Shown one piece after another: positions 34,541 to 43,800 of a stretch of DNA of 50,311 bases. The notes below the pieces were generated by a model. That model was not told the DNA's origin, ran no database searches, and saw only the letters and a list, made by a program, of their open reading frames with translations. Numbering within the stretch: the first letter of the stretch is position 1; every line of letters starts with the position of its first letter. This stretch comes from Flavobacterium sp. GTDB taxonomy: Bacteria > Bacteroidota > Bacteroidia > Flavobacteriales > Flavobacteriaceae. Location of the stretch: the NCBI GenBank assembly GCA_024644655.1, contig JAHEHJ010000014.1, positions 1-50,311 of the forward strand, in the 5' to 3' direction. The translations under genes were made by a program, and so were the position numbers.

Positions 34541-34584
34541 GTGTGTGCGACGTGTGTGCGACGTGTGTGCGATGTGTGTCCGAT
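34541..34584 (+). repeat. Four tandem 11-bp repeats
   Basis: GTGTGTGCGAC (34541-34551) is repeated exactly at 34552-34562. It is followed by GTGTGTGCGAT (34563-34573) and GTGTGTCCGAT (34574-34584). Only one or two bases vary per unit. The array is markedly GT/GC-rich against an AT-rich background. Confidence 0.95.
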
Positions 34585-34619
34585 ATAATTCGCATTTTAT
34601 CGGACACACATCGCACACA
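34564..34619. repeat. Perfect 22-bp inverted repeat, 12-nt loop
   Basis: Positions 34564-34585 are the exact reverse complement of 34598-34619. The left arm is the third and fourth 11-mers, so the right arm carries two inverted copies of the same unit. There is no T-run on either side, which argues against a simple terminator. Confidence 0.95.
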
Positions 34620-34746
34620 TCTCGCGTGTAAATCGCTAACAAATAGGAGATTAGTTAGGGTTTAGCACAATAAAAAACAAAGATTATCGTTAGTTGTGTG
34701 TTTATTCTTAGTATTAATAGGGTGCAAGCCCACATAAAAGACTAAT

Positions 34747-35472
34747 ATGGCACGATTAACTGCAAAACAACAATTAAAAGGAATTATAGGGTCTACCTAT
34801 ATTCGTCAAGTAAATGGAATGTCCGTAGTGCAACCTCGACCCAAACGACCCAAACAAAGTAAAGCCACTAAAGCCAGTAGCGCCGACTTTGGGTTGGCAG
34901 TGTCTCAATCAAGGGATGTGCGTATGGCACTTAGACCGATGTTAGCTCAAGGGACGGATGCGTTTGTGAGCCAACGGTTAACAGGTGCACTTCATAAAGC
35001 ATTTCATGTTCCTCAAGGCGTGGAGCAAGCCTATACTTGGTTTACGGCCAATTTGAGTTCGTTGATAGGCTTTGAGTTTCATACGGGGAGTCCACTTGGT
35101 AAAATACTTACTCAAGCATTGCCTATTTCTATTACCGATACGGGTTGTGTGACCTTAGAACCGACATCAATTCTGCCTTATGATCGTAGCGGGTTGCCTA
35201 GTGAAGCGTATGGTTGTGAGTTGGTTTTTGAGGTGTTAGGTTGGTTTCCCGATGGAAATGGAACTGCGGTACCCCAATTATTTAAGTTTGATTGGTCACG
35301 TGTTCATACTACAGATATGGCATGGCAAACAGCTTTATTTCCCGCAGGAACCCGAATCCTGGTAGTTGCACAATTACTTTATGTCAAAAGCCGTACGGTT
35401 TTAGGGGATAAAAATTATGGAAATCACAAAGGTTATAATCCCGTACGTCTCTTATATACAGGTGTAGTATAA
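34747..35472 (+). CDS. Orphan protein of unknown function
   Basis: A 241-aa protein I do not recognise with confidence. The N-terminus is basic and Gly/Gln-rich (KGIIGSTYIRQVNGMSVVQ, RPKRPKQSKATKASSADFG). It has no signal peptide or membrane helix. The remainder looks like a mixed alpha/beta globular protein (SLIGFEFHTGSPLG, CELVFEVLGWFPDGNG, LFKFDWSRVHTTDM), with an aromatic-rich end. The N-terminal pattern faintly recalls the DUF6266 family of Bacteroidota, but that is a guess by eye. It is the only plus-strand gene between two minus-strand genes and follows the repeat array, which suggests an accessory insertion. No partner gene is visible. Confidence 0.75.
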   Translation: MARLTAKQQLKGIIGSTYIRQVNGMSVVQPRPKRPKQSKATKASSADFGLAVSQSRDVRMALRPMLAQGTDAFVSQRLTGALHKAFHVPQGVEQAYTWFTANLSSLIGFEFHTGSPLGKILTQALPISITDTGCVTLEPTSILPYDRSGLPSEAYGCELVFEVLGWFPDGNGTAVPQLFKFDWSRVHTTDMAWQTALFPAGTRILVVAQLLYVKSRTVLGDKNYGNHKGYNPVRLLYTGVV

Positions 35473-35492
35473 CGAGTTGATTGTATACCAAT

Positions 35493-35520
35493 AAAAAAGC
35501 GGCTTCCGAAGAAACCGCTT
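35493..35520 (-). terminator. Terminator after gcvP
   Basis: A 10-bp stem with one mismatch (35497-35506 with 35511-35520) has a TTCG loop on the minus strand and is followed by a run of T (complement of 35493-35498). It lacks a T-run on the plus strand, so it serves gcvP rather than the orphan gene. Confidence 0.8.
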
Positions 35521-35545
35521 AGTGGTATTTGTAGAACACAAAGGT

Positions 35546-38389
35546 TTACATATAAGCTTCTATAGGTGCACAACTGCATACTAAATTTCGATCGCCATAT
35601 GCATCGTCAACGCGACGTACACTTGGCCAAAATTTGTTATCCGAAATATAATCTAACGGATAAGCAGCTTGTGTTCTAGTATATGGGAAATCCCATTGTT
35701 CTGCAGTAAGCATAGCCAATGTATGTGGGGCATTGTGCAACACATTGTTGGTTTCCTCTTTGGATGCGCTTTCAATTTCTTTACGAATGGATATTAAAGC
35801 ATCACAAAAACGATCCAATTCAGCTACGTCTTCACTTTCTGTAGGTTCAATCATTAAAGTACCAGCAACTGGGAAAGAAACCGTTGGAGCATGGAATCCA
35901 TAGTCCATCAAACGTTTGGCAATATCTGTTACTTCAACACCTTTTTCTTTAAAGGCTCTACAATCTAATATCATCTCGTGTGCGGCACGGCCCATTTCTC
36001 CTGAATACAATACTGGATAATGTGCTTCCAAGCGCGCTTTCATATAGTTGGCATTCAAAATAGCATATTGAGTAGCATTTTTCAATCCCTCAGCACCCAA
36101 CATAGTGATGTAACCATAGGAGATTAAACATACCAAGGCAGAGCCATAAGGTGCGGATGATATAGCCGAAATGGCTTGGTTACCACCAACAGGAATCACT
36201 GGGTTTGTAGGTAAAAATGGAACTAATTTTTCGTTCACGCATATTGGTCCAACACCTGGTCCACCACCTCCATGAGGAATGGCAAATGTTTTATGTAAAT
36301 TTAAGTGACATACGTCGGCACCAATAGTTGCGGGATTGGTTAATCCAACTTGCGCATTCATATTGGCTCCATCCATATATACCAATCCACCATTGTCGTG
36401 AATCAATTGGGTGATTTCACAAATAGCGCTTTCAAATACACCATGAGTAGAAGGATAAGTTACCATCAAACACGATAAGTTAGCGGCATGCTCAATAGCT
36501 TTAGCTCTTAAATCTTCTACGTCTATATTACCGTTGTCCATTGTTTTGGTCACAATAATATCCATTCCTGCCATGGCAGCAGAAGCGGGATTAGTTCCGT
36601 GAGCAGAAGCCGGAATCAAACACACATTTCTGTGGTGATCACCGCGCGATAAATGATAGGCACGAATAGCCATCAAACCAGCATATTCTCCTTGTGCACC
36701 AGAATTGGGTTGCAACGTAGTGCCTGCAAATCCAGTTACGATATTCAATTGATGCTCTAATTTTTTGAGCATGATTTGGTATCCTTCGGTTTGATCTAAG
36801 GGAGCGAAAGGGTGAATGCTGTTCCAATTGGCCATAGATAAAGGCAACATTTCAGCAGCGGCATTCAATTTCATCGTACAAGACCCCAATGAAATCATGG
36901 AGTGGTTTAGTGATAAATCTTTGCGCTCTAATTTTTTGATATAACGCATCAACTGACTTTCAGAATGGTGTTTGTTGAACACATCATGAGTCAAGAACGT
37001 TGAGGTTCTTTCTAAGGCGGCTGGGAAATTGTTTTGGAAATTCAAGGCTGTAATTGGGGTGCTTTCTTTTCCAGTAGCTGCTGCAAATACAGCCACAATT
37101 TGATTCAAATCAGCTATAGAAGTAGTTTCATTAACCGAAATGGTAATCGTTGTGTCGTCTACATAAAAGAAGTTTACTCCTTGTTGTTCTGCCAGAGCTC
37201 TCACTTTGGCAGAATCTGCTTTTACGCAAAGCGTATCAAAGAAAGAAGAGTTGGTGTTATACACACCTAATTTATTTAGGGCATCCGCCAAGGTTACTGC
37301 CGAAGCATGTACTTTATTGGCAATGTATTTCAATCCTTTTGGGCCATGGTATACGGCATACATTCCAGCCATTACGGCTAATAGTACTTGAGCCGTACAA
37401 ATGTTAGAGGTTGCTTTTTCACGTTTGATATGTTGCTCACGTGTTCCTAAAGCCATTCTCAAAGCTCTATTGCCATTTGCATCAATGGTAACACCGATGA
37501 TTCTTCCAGGCATGGAACGTTTGAATTCTTCTTTGGTAGCAAAATAAGCAGCATGAGGTCCGCCATATCCCATTGGAATTCCAAATCGTTGGGTAGTTCC
37601 CACTACGATATCGGCTCCAAATTCGCCTGGAGGCGTTAATTTGGCTAATGATAAAAAATCAGCTGCAACGGCTACTTTAATTTCGTTGGCATGTGCACTT
37701 GCTATAAATTCGGAATAATCGTGTACCTGTCCAGCCTTTCCAGGGTATTGTAAAAGGGCTCCGAAATACTCAGAAGAGAAATCAAATGTTTCATGATTTC
37801 CAATCACTAATTCAATTCCTTTTGGTGTAGAACGAGTTTGTAATACGGAAAGAGTTTGTGGTACTATTTCTTCGGAAACGAAGAACTTGTGGGTATTGTT
37901 TTTCTTTTGGTCACGGCTACGAACGTCAAATAATAAGGCCATAGCTTCTGCGGCTGCCGTACCTTCATCCAATAAAGAGGCATTGGCAATTTCCATACCT
38001 GTTAATTCTATAACAGTAGTTTGGAAATTTAAAATCGCTTCCAAACGTCCTTGTGCAATTTCTGCTTGGTAAGGTGTGTAAGCAGTATACCAACCTGGGT
38101 TTTCAAAAATATTGCGTTGGATTACGGCCGGTACTATAGTAGGGTGGTAACCCAATCCAATGTAGGATTTGAATAATTTGTTTTTATTTCCTAAATCTTG
38201 AATGTGTGTTAAATACTCATATTCAGTCATAGGAGCTTCTAAATCTAACTCTTTTTTAAGTCGGATATTATCAGGCACTGTTTCGTAAATCAATTGGTCT
38301 AAATTTTCAACTCCAATGGTTTGAAACATATGTGAAAGGTCGCTATCACGAGGACCTAAGTGGCGTAAAGCAAATGCGTCTGTTTTCAT
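35546..38389 (-). CDS. gcvP: Glycine dehydrogenase (decarboxylating), P protein
   Basis: PLP-dependent P protein of the glycine cleavage system, 947 aa, in the fused full-length form. It decarboxylates glycine and passes the aminomethyl group to the lipoylated H protein. The N-half has a PLP fold with [20 protein letters not shown], while the C-half has the PLP lysine in [20 protein letters not shown]. The strongly conserved segments [20 protein letters not shown] and NPTIG-like region are intact. The start is ATG at 38389 ([15 protein letters not shown]), since the family begins with this segment; the frame opens 17 codons earlier. GcvT and GcvH are not in this window. No glycine riboswitch is evident upstream. 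Confidence 0.95.
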   Translation of the reverse strand: MKTDAFALRHLGPRDSDLSHMFQTIGVENLDQLIYETVPDNIRLKKELDLEAPMTEYEYLTHIQDLGNKNKLFKSYIGLGYHPTIVPAVIQRNIFENPGWYTAYTPYQAEIAQGRLEAILNFQTTVIELTGMEIANASLLDEGTAAAEAMALLFDVRSRDQKKNNTHKFFVSEEIVPQTLSVLQTRSTPKGIELVIGNHETFDFSSEYFGALLQYPGKAGQVHDYSEFIASAHANEIKVAVAADFLSLAKLTPPGEFGADIVVGTTQRFGIPMGYGGPHAAYFATKEEFKRSMPGRIIGVTIDANGNRALRMALGTREQHIKREKATSNICTAQVLLAVMAGMYAVYHGPKGLKYIANKVHASAVTLADALNKLGVYNTNSSFFDTLCVKADSAKVRALAEQQGVNFFYVDDTTITISVNETTSIADLNQIVAVFAAATGKESTPITALNFQNNFPAALERTSTFLTHDVFNKHHSESQLMRYIKKLERKDLSLNHSMISLGSCTMKLNAAAEMLPLSMANWNSIHPFAPLDQTEGYQIMLKKLEHQLNIVTGFAGTTLQPNSGAQGEYAGLMAIRAYHLSRGDHHRNVCLIPASAHGTNPASAAMAGMDIIVTKTMDNGNIDVEDLRAKAIEHAANLSCLMVTYPSTHGVFESAICEITQLIHDNGGLVYMDGANMNAQVGLTNPATIGADVCHLNLHKTFAIPHGGGGPGVGPICVNEKLVPFLPTNPVIPVGGNQAISAISSAPYGSALVCLISYGYITMLGAEGLKNATQYAILNANYMKARLEAHYPVLYSGEMGRAAHEMILDCRAFKEKGVEVTDIAKRLMDYGFHAPTVSFPVAGTLMIEPTESEDVAELDRFCDALISIRKEIESASKEETNNVLHNAPHTLAMLTAEQWDFPYTRTQAAYPLDYISDNKFWPSVRRVDDAYGDRNLVCSCAPIEAYM

Positions 38390-38437
38390 TAAATGATATG
38401 TTCTTAAGTGTAAAAGTGTGTTGTTTTTTAACGTCAA

Positions 38438-38445
38438 CAAAAGTA
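38438..38445 (-). promoter_or_regulatory. Candidate -7 element for gcvP
   Basis: The minus strand reads TACTTTTG (TANNTTTG), about 50 bases before the ATG. A TTTG lies 28 bases further upstream, longer than ideal. It supports the shorter gcvP start. Confidence 0.42.
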
Positions 38446-38531
38446 ATTATTAATGTTATATTTATTGGCTAAACAAAGTCTAATGTTTTGAGAATTTTTC
38501 AACCAAAAGCGCTTCTTATTAACAGTTTGAT

Positions 38532-38539
38532 TAATTTTG
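38532..38539 (+). promoter_or_regulatory. -7-like element immediately before the UbiA-like gene
   Basis: TAATTTTG matches TANNTTTG but ends only 4 bases before the ATG (38544). If used, the mRNA would be leaderless or start inside the gene. No -33 is visible. Confidence 0.3.
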
Positions 38540-38543
38540 TACT

Positions 38544-39317
38544 ATGCGTGTTGTAAAGCGACTCTTTGATTTTTACCTTAATTCTTCTTTACATGTGGCT
38601 TGTGCTGTGTGGTGTTTGTTATATATTACCCACCTAACAGAGGCATTGCCTTATTCTAAATCGTATGGGTTTACAGTCTTTTTTGGGACTGTAGTAGGGT
38701 ATAATTTTTTGAAATACATTGTTGTTTTTTTAAAGGAGAAGTGGGATTTGGCCTATTATTGGGCCATATTGCTAGTTAGTGGTGGAGCCGGAATAGCATT
38801 GCTTTATTTCTTTTTAGACCTACCACATTCTATTGCACTGCAATTGGTTTATTTGGGAGTGCTATTACTGGTCTATCCCTACTTGAGAAAGTACGGTTGG
38901 TTGAAGTTTGGCCTAGTAGTACTAGTTGTGACTTATGTCACGGTTTATATTCCCTATCAATCGGTCAAGTGGTTGCCTTGGGATTACTATATTTCCCTAC
39001 TGCAACGCGTTTTGATCTTGAGTAGCTTGTTAATTCCATTTGAAATAATGGACAGCACAACCGACCCTCAAAGCATGAATACCTTACCCCATTTACTGGG
39101 TATCAATGCTACTAAAGTACTGGGTATTTTATTGGTTGTTCCCTTTTTGCTTTTGGAATTTTTCAAAGCACATCCCTGCTATGCCGTGTTGCCGGTTGCC
39201 TTAATTACCGTCTTTAGTATTCGGTTTACCACATTAAAACGCAACCCCTATTACACCTCATTTTGGATAGAGAGTATACCTATAGTATGGTTGTTTTTGA
39301 TATGGGTACTTCAATAG
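38544..39317 (+). CDS. UbiA-like polytopic membrane protein
   Basis: A 257-aa integral membrane protein with about seven hydrophobic helices. It resembles the UbiA prenyltransferase superfamily. The segment FEIMDSTTDPQSMNTLPHLLG near residue 165 corresponds to the second Asp-rich motif region (D-x3-D then TLP..LG). The first motif (NDxxDxxxD) seen in true prenyltransferases has no clear equivalent; GTVVGYNFLKYIV occupies a similar place. Catalytic prenyl transfer is therefore doubtful. It is convergent with the M3 peptidase gene, 31 bases apart, and divergent from gcvP. The function is unknown. Confidence 0.75.
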   Translation: MRVVKRLFDFYLNSSLHVACAVWCLLYITHLTEALPYSKSYGFTVFFGTVVGYNFLKYIVVFLKEKWDLAYYWAILLVSGGAGIALLYFFLDLPHSIALQLVYLGVLLLVYPYLRKYGWLKFGLVVLVVTYVTVYIPYQSVKWLPWDYYISLLQRVLILSSLLIPFEIMDSTTDPQSMNTLPHLLGINATKVLGILLVVPFLLLEFFKAHPCYAVLPVALITVFSIRFTTLKRNPYYTSFWIESIPIVWLFLIWVLQ

Positions 39318-39348
39318 TAAAAATTTAAAACTTCAATGGTTTAAACAA

Positions 39349-41373
39349 CTACAGTAATCCCGCTCGTTTTAATAAAGCTTCTGGTTTAGGTTCTTGCCCT
39401 CTAAAACGTTTATAGAGTTCCATGGGCAATTCGGTTCCCCCTTTTGATAGTACATTTTCTTTGAATCGGGTGGCTACATCTTTGTTGAAAATACCCTGCT
39501 CTTGGAAATAAGCAAAGGCATCGGCATCCAACACTTCAGCCCATTTGTAACTGTAATAGCCTGAAGAATAACCACCTTGAAAAATATGAGAAAAAGAAGT
39601 GCTCATACAATTATCGGGAGTGTCTGGATAGAGTGCGGCAATTTCCATAGCTTGTTTTTCAAAAGCCTTTACGTTAGTAATTTCTTGGGCTTTGGCATGA
39701 TAAGCCATGTCTAACATTCCAAAACTCAACTGACGTAGTGTAGCCATTCCTTCTAAGAAGCTAGCGCTTTCTTTGATTTTATCTACATACTGTTGGGGTA
39801 AAATTTCTCCCGTTTCATAATGCTTGGCAAACAAGGCTAATGCTTCTGGTTCGTAGCACCAATTTTCCAATACTTGACTTGGCAATTCAACGAAATCCCA
39901 ATATACTGACGTTCCGGATAAACTAGGGTAGGTGGTGTTGGCCAACATACCGTGTAATGCATGTCCAAATTCGTGGAATAAAGTCGTTACTTCATTAAAG
40001 GTAAGTAAAGATGGTTTCGTTTCTGTTGGGGGTGTAAAATTGCATACAATGGAAACATGAGGTCTTTCATTGATGCCGTTTTTAATGTATTGTGGTTTGT
40101 AAGAAGTCATCCATGCCCCATTGCGTTTTCCTTTTCGAGGAAAAAAATCGGCGTAAAATAAGGCTACCCATTGGCCATCGGTATCTTGGACTTCATAGGT
40201 TTGAACGTCTTCATGGTATTTGTCTATGTTGTTGATTTCTTTGAACGTAATACCAAACAGTTTTTCGGCTACCGTAAAGGCTCCTTGTAATACATTATCT
40301 AATTTGAAATAGGGTTTCAATATTTCATCATCCAAGCTGAATAATTTTTGTTTTAATTTTTCAGCATAATAGGCTCCGTCCCATTTTTCCAAGGAGTCAA
40401 TGGTTTCTAATTCTTTGGCGAAGGCAGTCAGTTGCGTAAATTCTCGTTCGGCTGCCGGTTTAGCTTTGTCTAATAAATCAGCTAAAAAAGATTGAACTTT
40501 AGCTGGGTTTTGGGCCATTCGCTCTTCTAATACAAAGTCGGAGTGAGAGGCGTAGCCTAATAATTGAGCTCTTTTATGACGAAGTCTTACTATATTTTTT
40601 ACGTTTTCTTGGTTGTCGTATTCATTGTTTTGAAACCCTTTTTTTCCAGCGGCTAAGGCCATTTCTTTTCGTAATTCTCTATTTTCAATATAGGTAACAA
40701 AAGGCAAATAACTTGGGAAATCTAACGTAAAAATCCACCCTTCCAATTCTTTTGATTGGGCCAAAGCGCGCGCCATTTCTTTAGTGCCTTCAGGTAGTCC
40801 TTTTAAATCGGCTTCATGGGTGATGTGCAACTGATAATTATTAGTCTCAGCTAATACATTTTCACCAAATACTAATTTGATTTTAGCCAATTCGGTATCT
40901 ATTTCTCGAAGTTTTGATTTGTTTTCATCGGAAAGCAGTGCCCCATTTCTTGAAAATCCTTTAAATTTTTTATCCAATAAAGTAGCTTGTTCTGGAGTTA
41001 AATTCAATTTAGATTTTTGATCGTGAACCGATTTTACCCTTTGGAATAAGGCTTCGTTTAATGTAATGTCATTGCCAAAAGCAGTCAGTAATGGAGAAAC
41101 TTCCTGAGCTATTTTTTGTAATTCATCTGAAGTTTCGGCAGAGTTTAAATTAAAAAAGATGTTGGATAAACGATCCAAAGCTTCTCCCGAAAAATCTAAT
41201 GCTACAATAGTATTTTCGAAGGTGGGTGCTGCTGGATTTTCAATGATGGCATCAATTTCTGCGCGTGCCATGGCAATAGTTTCTTCAAATGCAGGTTTGA
41301 AGTCATTGATATTTATTTGGCTAAACGGTGCCGAATTATAGGGAGTCGTAAAAGGAGTCGTAAGTATTTTCAT
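39349..41373 (-). CDS. M3 family oligopeptidase (Dcp-like)
   Basis: A 674-aa zinc metallopeptidase of family M3, degrading short peptides. The zinc motif HEFGH is in TLFHEFGHALHGML near residue 460, with the third ligand in the downstream segment FVELPSQVLENW. The N-terminal helical domain (ENPAAPTFENTIVALDFSG) and C-terminal FSHIFQGGYSSGYYSYKWAEV are typical of the peptidyl-dipeptidase (Dcp) and oligopeptidase A branch. There is no signal peptide, so it is probably cytoplasmic. A 6-bp hairpin lies in the 88-bp gap to purE, but no T-run follows. Confidence 0.93.
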   Translation of the reverse strand: MKILTTPFTTPYNSAPFSQININDFKPAFEETIAMARAEIDAIIENPAAPTFENTIVALDFSGEALDRLSNIFFNLNSAETSDELQKIAQEVSPLLTAFGNDITLNEALFQRVKSVHDQKSKLNLTPEQATLLDKKFKGFSRNGALLSDENKSKLREIDTELAKIKLVFGENVLAETNNYQLHITHEADLKGLPEGTKEMARALAQSKELEGWIFTLDFPSYLPFVTYIENRELRKEMALAAGKKGFQNNEYDNQENVKNIVRLRHKRAQLLGYASHSDFVLEERMAQNPAKVQSFLADLLDKAKPAAEREFTQLTAFAKELETIDSLEKWDGAYYAEKLKQKLFSLDDEILKPYFKLDNVLQGAFTVAEKLFGITFKEINNIDKYHEDVQTYEVQDTDGQWVALFYADFFPRKGKRNGAWMTSYKPQYIKNGINERPHVSIVCNFTPPTETKPSLLTFNEVTTLFHEFGHALHGMLANTTYPSLSGTSVYWDFVELPSQVLENWCYEPEALALFAKHYETGEILPQQYVDKIKESASFLEGMATLRQLSFGMLDMAYHAKAQEITNVKAFEKQAMEIAALYPDTPDNCMSTSFSHIFQGGYSSGYYSYKWAEVLDADAFAYFQEQGIFNKDVATRFKENVLSKGGTELPMELYKRFRGQEPKPEALLKRAGLL

Positions 41374-41461
41374 TTTGAAAAAGGTTTGTAATCGTTGTTG
41401 GGATTGTCCCTTTGAGGGGACAGTTGTTCCAACTACTTTTATGAGGGTGGTGTTAGGATTG

Positions 41462-41950
41462 TTATTTGGTTTTTAGCTCTTCAGAAGCTTTTGTAACGGC
41501 TGCTTTTAAACTCTCTTTGTAGAAGATAATTTTATCAAGGACACATTTGTCATGACTTCCTATGATTTGAGCGGCTAAAATACCTGCGTTTTTCGCGCCA
41601 TTTAGGGCAACGGTAGCTACGGGAACTCCACCTGGCATTTGTAGAATAGACAGGATTGAGTCCCATCCGTCAATAGAATTGCTCGATTTTACAGGCACTC
41701 CAATAACTGGGAGCGGTGACATAGCGGCAACCATACCGGGTAAATGAGCTGCGCCTCCAGCACCGGCTATTATCACCGATATGCCTCTGGTATGGGCATT
41801 TTTACTGAAGTCCACTAATTTTTCGGGTGTACGATGTGCGGAAACAATATCTACTTCGGTTTCAATGTCAAAACCTTTAAGGATATCGATGGCATCTTGC
41901 ATGACGGGTAAGTCTGAAATGCTTCCCATGATAATGGCTACTTTGCTCAT
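41462..41950 (-). CDS. purE: 5-(carboxyamino)imidazole ribonucleotide mutase
   Basis: Class I PurE, 162 aa, moving the carboxyl group of N5-CAIR to C4 in purine synthesis. The substrate loop is IIMGSISDLPVM near residue 7. The catalytic and recognition motifs are SAHRTPE near residue 40 and GAGGAAHLPGMVAA near residue 64, followed by PVIGVPVKSS. The length is normal. It follows purK by 13 bases on the same strand, an operon in which the two enzymes act in sequence. Confidence 0.96.
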   Translation of the reverse strand: MSKVAIIMGSISDLPVMQDAIDILKGFDIETEVDIVSAHRTPEKLVDFSKNAHTRGISVIIAGAGGAAHLPGMVAAMSPLPVIGVPVKSSNSIDGWDSILSILQMPGGVPVATVALNGAKNAGILAAQIIGSHDKCVLDKIIFYKESLKAAVTKASEELKTK

Positions 41951-41963
41951 TGTTTTTTTATTT

Positions 41964-43130
41964 TTAGGTGTTCAAAGATGTACTAATCACACGGATACTA
42001 TTTTTTACTTCTTCTGCTATTTTTCGGGCTTCATTAATGTCTTCATGAATAATGGTGACATGGCCCATTTTTCGGAAAGGACGGGTTTCTCTTTTTCCAT
42101 AAATGTGGGGCGTAACTCCTTTAATGGCCATTATTTTTTCAATATTTTCATAAACAACGGGTCCTGAATATCCTTCTTCACCCACCAAATTTACCATAAT
42201 TCCAGCAACTTTACTAGTGGTAGCGCCTAGAGGTAAATTTAATAGGGCCCGAATATGATTTTCAAATTGCGAAGTATAACTCGCTTCAATGGAATAATGT
42301 CCTGAATTGTGCGGTCTTGGAGCCACTTCGTTGACTAGTATTTCATCCGTTTCGGTTTGAAATAATTCTACAGCCAATAAGCCCACATGATTAAATAGAT
42401 GCGACACTCGCAATGCTATATCAGTTGCTTTTTGTGCCACTAGTGCATCGATGCGTGCGGGGCAAATCACATATTCTACTTGGTTCGCTTCGGGATGGAA
42501 TTCCATTTCAACTACAGGATAGGTTGTTACTTCTCCAGAAACCGAACGGGCCACAATTACGGCTAATTCATTTTTAAAAGGAACCATTTCTTCAGCTATA
42601 CATTCTACTTGGGGTAGTTGATTCAAATCGGCGAGTTGGCGCACAATTTTCACCCCATTACCATCATAACCAAATTGGGCACATTTCCATACAAAAGGCA
42701 ACGCAATAGCATTAGAAGTTACTGCTTCAATAAGTTGGATAGTGTTTTGAAAACGTTGGTGAGGTGCTGTTGGGATTTGATGTTCAACATAAAAATCTTT
42801 TTGACGTCCTTTGTTTTGAATCAAACGAAGAGTTTTGGGACTAGGATAAATGGGCAAACCTTCAGCTTCTAGTTGGTCTAATGCATCTAAATTAACATTT
42901 TCAATTTCGAGTGTCAATAGATTTACTTTTTTACCGAAGTCATAAACTGTGGAATAATCCATTAAATCTCCAATAAAAAATTGAGAGGCTCCATATTTAG
43001 ATGGCGCATCTGCGCTGGGATCAAGGATATAGGTTTGTATGTCATACTTTCGGGTTTCGGCCAATATCATTTTGCCTAATTGACCTCCTCCCAGTATACC
43101 TAATTTGTAATCTGAAGAAAAATAATTCAT
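41964..43130 (-). CDS. purK: 5-(carboxyamino)imidazole ribonucleotide synthase
   Basis: ATP-grasp ligase, 388 aa, making N5-CAIR from AIR, bicarbonate and ATP, and feeding the PurE mutase. The N-terminal GILGGGQLGKMI is the family's nucleotide-loop signature; ATP-grasp segments include FVWKCAQFGYDGNG, AEEMVPFKNELAV and NEVAPRPHNSGHYSIEA. It is the first gene of the purK-purE operon. A well-formed promoter lies just upstream, overlapping the 3' end of the preceding gene. Confidence 0.95.
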   Translation of the reverse strand: MNYFSSDYKLGILGGGQLGKMILAETRKYDIQTYILDPSADAPSKYGASQFFIGDLMDYSTVYDFGKKVNLLTLEIENVNLDALDQLEAEGLPIYPSPKTLRLIQNKGRQKDFYVEHQIPTAPHQRFQNTIQLIEAVTSNAIALPFVWKCAQFGYDGNGVKIVRQLADLNQLPQVECIAEEMVPFKNELAVIVARSVSGEVTTYPVVEMEFHPEANQVEYVICPARIDALVAQKATDIALRVSHLFNHVGLLAVELFQTETDEILVNEVAPRPHNSGHYSIEASYTSQFENHIRALLNLPLGATTSKVAGIMVNLVGEEGYSGPVVYENIEKIMAIKGVTPHIYGKRETRPFRKMGHVTIIHEDINEARKIAEEVKNSIRVISTSLNT

Positions 43131-43149
43131 TCGTGTAGTTGTGTTTGGG

Positions 43150-43181
43150 CAAAGATAAGTAATAGTAAAATTTATTTCAAA
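43150..43181 (-). promoter_or_regulatory. Promoter of purK-purE
   Basis: On the minus strand TTTG (43178-43181), a 20-base spacer and TATCTTTG (43150-43157) match the -33/-7 consensus. It overlaps the last codons of the upstream gene and implies a short leader of about 14 nt. Confidence 0.65.
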
Positions 43182-43705
43182 CGTTTTAATAGGTCTTTAA
43201 CGGCAAAACGGTATCCTGGTGTTGGGTGGTCTAAATCTCTAGACAGCAGTAGTCTGAGTTCTTCGTGTATCCATGGCTTTTTTTTGCCCAAAATGAATAA
43301 TGCTCTCATAGAAAAAGCAGCAGGTGCTACTTTGACTTGATCGATTAATCGGTCGAGACAGGTTTCTATAATGGCTTCTTCTTGAAAGGGAGTGAGTTGG
43401 ATGTTTTTGTTTATGACCAATTGGTAGCATATTTTAGCACTTGGTCGTATCGCTTTTTCAATAGAGTAATGGGGTAGCGCTTTACAAAACGCATCAAGGT
43501 ATGGAGCGAGCAATTCTGAATTTTTCAGGCTGAGTAACTCCATAATCCATAGTGCTTTGAAGTGATTTTTATAGGTGATTGTACTGGCGAGAGACACCAA
43601 TTCGGGCAGGTGTTCGGGGTTAGTTAGAACATAAGCCAAATTTTCATCTCTACTCTTTCGATGAGCGGTTCCTTCTTCGATACGTTGGTAAAAATCAGAA
43701 TTCAT
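43172..43705 (-). CDS. Small all-helical protein, HEAT-like
   Basis: I do not recognise a specific family for this 177-aa protein. It is almost entirely alpha-helical, built of successive helix pairs (PEHLPELVSLASTI, HFKALWIMELLSLKN, LDRLIDQVKVAPAAFSMRALF), which resembles HEAT or ARM-like solenoids. No signal peptide, metal motif or nucleotide loop is seen. It lies upstream of purK on the same strand, but purK has its own promoter. It is divergent from hpt. A scaffold or binding role is only an inference from the fold. Confidence 0.75.
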   Translation of the reverse strand: MNSDFYQRIEEGTAHRKSRDENLAYVLTNPEHLPELVSLASTITYKNHFKALWIMELLSLKNSELLAPYLDAFCKALPHYSIEKAIRPSAKICYQLVINKNIQLTPFQEEAIIETCLDRLIDQVKVAPAAFSMRALFILGKKKPWIHEELRLLLSRDLDHPTPGYRFAVKDLLKRLK

Positions 43706-43769
43706 GACGTAAATATATCAAATTTGCAAAAAAGTCTTGGTACTTAGCCTGTAATCCTTTATACTTCTT

Positions 43770-43777
43770 TAAATTTG
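43770..43777 (+). promoter_or_regulatory. Candidate -7 element for hpt
   Basis: TAAATTTG matches TANNTTTG, 23 bases before the hpt ATG; no -33 at the right distance. Confidence 0.45.
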
Positions 43778-43800
43778 CACCTTATTTTAAAAACAACACC

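Larger units (their letters stand above)
34406..34746. other. 341-bp gene-free region with a repeat/hairpin element
   Basis: Beyond the globin -7 element it holds an 80-bp array of 11-mers and a perfect 22-bp inverted repeat (annotated separately). From 34621 to 34746 I find no clear promoter, terminator or gene. Open frames here read through the repeat and have Cys/Arg/Thr-rich composition that looks spurious. Confidence 0.8.

Noticed and set aside
34541..34620. CRISPR array
   Set aside because: Units are 11 bp and contiguous without spacers, and no cas genes are present.
34541..34620. Simple rho-independent terminator
   Set aside because: The stem is strong but no T-run follows on either strand, and it lies upstream of the genes on both sides (the globin starts at 34405 reading left, the orphan at 34747 reading right).
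34391..34642. Open frames on both strands across the 11-mer array, giving Cys/Arg/Thr-rich peptides
   Set aside because: They exist only because the repeat unit lacks stops; the composition is unnatural and there is no promoter or family pattern.
38390..38440. Longer gcvP start
   Set aside because: It overlaps the -7 element and adds residues not expected in the family.
38390..38540. Glycine riboswitch before gcvP
   Set aside because: The gap is short and AT-rich and I see no tandem aptamer-like stems.
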